A DNA stretch of 6,282 nucleotides, taken from the NCBI GenBank assembly GCA_019308645.1, contig JAFDHR010000174.1, positions 1-6,282 on the forward strand. The letters run 5' to 3'. The position numbers and the translations under genes were made by a program. The first letter of the stretch is position 1; each line of letters begins with the position of its first letter. Shown one piece after another: positions 6,256 through 6,282 of this stretch. The DNA is from Deltaproteobacteria bacterium (lineage in GTDB: Bacteria; Desulfobacterota; DSM-4660; Desulfatiglandales; B25-G16). A model generated the notes under the pieces. That model did not search any database, was not told the origin of the DNA, and saw only the letters and a program-made list of their open reading frames with translations.

Positions 6256-6282
6256 TTACATTATCCATTTATATCTTAATCC

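Larger units (their letters stand above)
5918..6282. other. 365-bp region after the tRNA with no intact gene
   Basis: No open frame with a start, ribosome binding site and credible protein is present on either strand. It holds the second tRNA 3' end copy, the small palindrome, the possible decayed minus-strand gene, and a minor 5-bp hairpin GCTCA/TGAGC (6165-6179). The base composition becomes clearly AT-rich after about 6014. No terminator hairpin is seen right behind the tRNA, only TTTT at 5918-5921. Confidence 0.7.

Overview
The window reads as chromosomal DNA of a Gram-negative, moderately AT-rich bacterium. My best guess is the Desulfobacterota (former Deltaproteobacteria). This rests on the type IV pilus platform protein, the heptose (LPS) gene, and the pairing of a ParA/MinD-like ATPase with a RodZ-like HTH protein, a combination I associate with that group. 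The phylum is inference; the Gram-negative assignment is firmer because of rfaE2.

Layout: (1) 1-431, minus strand: the start of pilC, cut by the window edge. (2) 432-680: divergent intergenic region with the pilC ribosome binding site on one strand and a good sigma70-type promoter for groE on the other. (3) 681-2622: groES-groEL. groEL is intact and canonical. groES is broken by an apparent 28-nt internal deletion that removes a core strand and shifts the frame. A strong intrinsic terminator (2654-2687) closes the operon. (4) 2824-3561: ComF-family phosphoribosyltransferase with eight paired cysteines. (5) 3665-5793: a same-strand cluster of a ParA/MinD/FlhG-like ATPase, a J-like plus RodZ-type HTH fusion, and rfaE2 (ADP-heptose synthesis), with the last two genes overlapping by 25 nt. 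(6) 5841-5917: tRNA-Arg(ACG) with encoded CCA. (7) 5918-6282: no intact gene. This tail holds a second partial copy of the tRNA 3' end 97 bp downstream, a small imperfect palindrome, and on the minus strand protein-like fragments spread over all three reading frames, which look like a decayed gene.

How the genes relate: groES/groEL form the chaperonin. rfaE2 acts in LPS inner-core heptose activation. The ATPase and HTH genes sit directly upstream of rfaE2 and may be co-transcribed with it, so a role in envelope or cell-surface organisation is a reasonable but unproven idea. The tRNA-Arg and the debris behind it have the look of an integration hotspot or scar.

The points most worth a second look are the broken groES beside an intact groEL, the tRNA 3'-end duplication with neighbouring gene debris, and the J-like/HTH fusion partnered with an ATPase. 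I found no CRISPR array, no intact transposase, and nothing that proves a new defence or mobile system.
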